A stretch of 64,000 bases of DNA from Pollenia angustigena (taxonomy: Eukaryota; Arthropoda; Insecta; Diptera; Polleniidae): positions 108,153,284 through 108,217,283 of the forward strand of contig OV884057.1 in the NCBI GenBank assembly GCA_930367215.1, given 5' to 3'. A program made the position numbers and the translations under genes. A model generated the notes under the pieces. The model was not told where the DNA came from. It saw only the letters and a program-made list of their open reading frames with translations, and did not search any database. Below are positions 63,569 through 64,000 of the stretch, in pieces (position 1 is the stretch's first letter; each line of letters opens with the position of its first letter).

Positions 63569-64000
63569 CAAATGTGAATATATTGTTTTTTAATGTAAAA
63601 ATTTAAATAAAAACATTTTATCCACCCAAAAACGACCATTATTGATTTAAAGGCTTATCATTTCATATAAAACTTTAGTTTTAATAATCATTTATAAAAA
63701 TACAAATATATATATGTACGTTCATATGTATACAATGTTTAAAATACATATCGTTTCCTAAAACGCTAAAGGCCCCAACTAACCAACCAACGTTTAAGGT
63801 AACGATATATATATAAGCAAACAAAAAATTCAGTTTAATAAAAAAATAAAACAAAAAATTAATATTTACATTGAAAACAAAAACATAACTTTAATTTAGT
63901 CTTATAAATCGTATAAAGAAAAATAACTTATAAACTATTATTAAAATCTTAAACTTATATACATAAACATGTATTATAAAAAAGGAAAAAAAAAATTTGT
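63569..64000. other. AT-rich spacer to the end of the window
   Basis: No gene, TIR or repeat recognised. Confidence 0.5.

Noticed and set aside
1..64000. tRNA, rRNA or other structural RNA genes
   Set aside because: I looked for tRNA-like A and B boxes and conserved rRNA blocks and saw nothing convincing. The only tRNA-related text is the copia primer site at 13659.

Overview
This window is AT-rich eukaryotic DNA made almost entirely of transposable elements. The element set (Jockey-type and LOA-type non-LTR retrotransposons, a copia element with a half-tRNA-iMet primer site, a rosa-like DD41D mariner, Harbinger and hAT relics, many MITEs) points to a higher fly (Diptera, Brachycera). That is an inference and I cannot name the species. 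I see no intact host gene. The only recognisable host-derived gene is a broken copy of the 26S proteasome ATPase Rpt5 (1090-1995). All elements are named here by position or terminal sequence.

Layout. 1-7.7 kb: a minus-strand Jockey 3' fragment, the Rpt5 pseudogene split by a 225-bp MITE, two copies of a ~1-kb 'CACAG' element, a second Jockey 3' fragment, a palindromic MITE and a dispersed modular repeat. 7.8-16.1 kb: a duplicated unassigned segment. One copy was hit by a 5'-truncated Jockey-type element (14-bp target duplication), and that element was itself hit by a 4.5-kb copia element. 16.2-16.9 kb: a foldback element with minisatellite arms and a perfect 8-bp target duplication.

17.0-54.9 kb is one duplicated locus. 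A 6.13-kb segment (17037-23170, unit A) was tandemly duplicated. The second copy (23171-54873, unit B) then took in a full-length Jockey element (27418-32063) and a DNA transposon called T here (original right-hand copy 48720-53585). T in turn received a long inverted-repeat element (F), and F received a CACAG element in one arm and a mariner in the other. Afterwards a ~5.29-kb piece, running from inside Jockey ORF1 through the CACAG element, was amplified to four head-to-tail copies (28498-49671). Copies 2 and 3 share a frameshift and a stop codon absent from 1 and 4, so the amplification was stepwise.

54.9-64 kb: the rest of a heavily decayed LOA-type element (to ~56650), a non-LTR reverse-transcriptase fragment, several MITEs, and at the right end a HARBI1-type transposase pseudogene (four exons) next to a related inverted-repeat element.

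The coding pieces do not form a pathway. They are parts of mobile elements: Gag and endonuclease/reverse transcriptase for target-primed copying, Gag/integrase/RT/RNase H for copia, and DDE/DDD transposases for cut-and-paste. Nearly all carry stops, frameshifts or deletions. Jockey copies 1 and 4 are the best preserved, but even their ORF2 is split by a shared frameshift. The most novel item is T: it has its own terminal inverted repeats, a repeated subterminal motif and the decayed C-terminal half of a protein resembling the uncharacterised insect DUF7869-type family.
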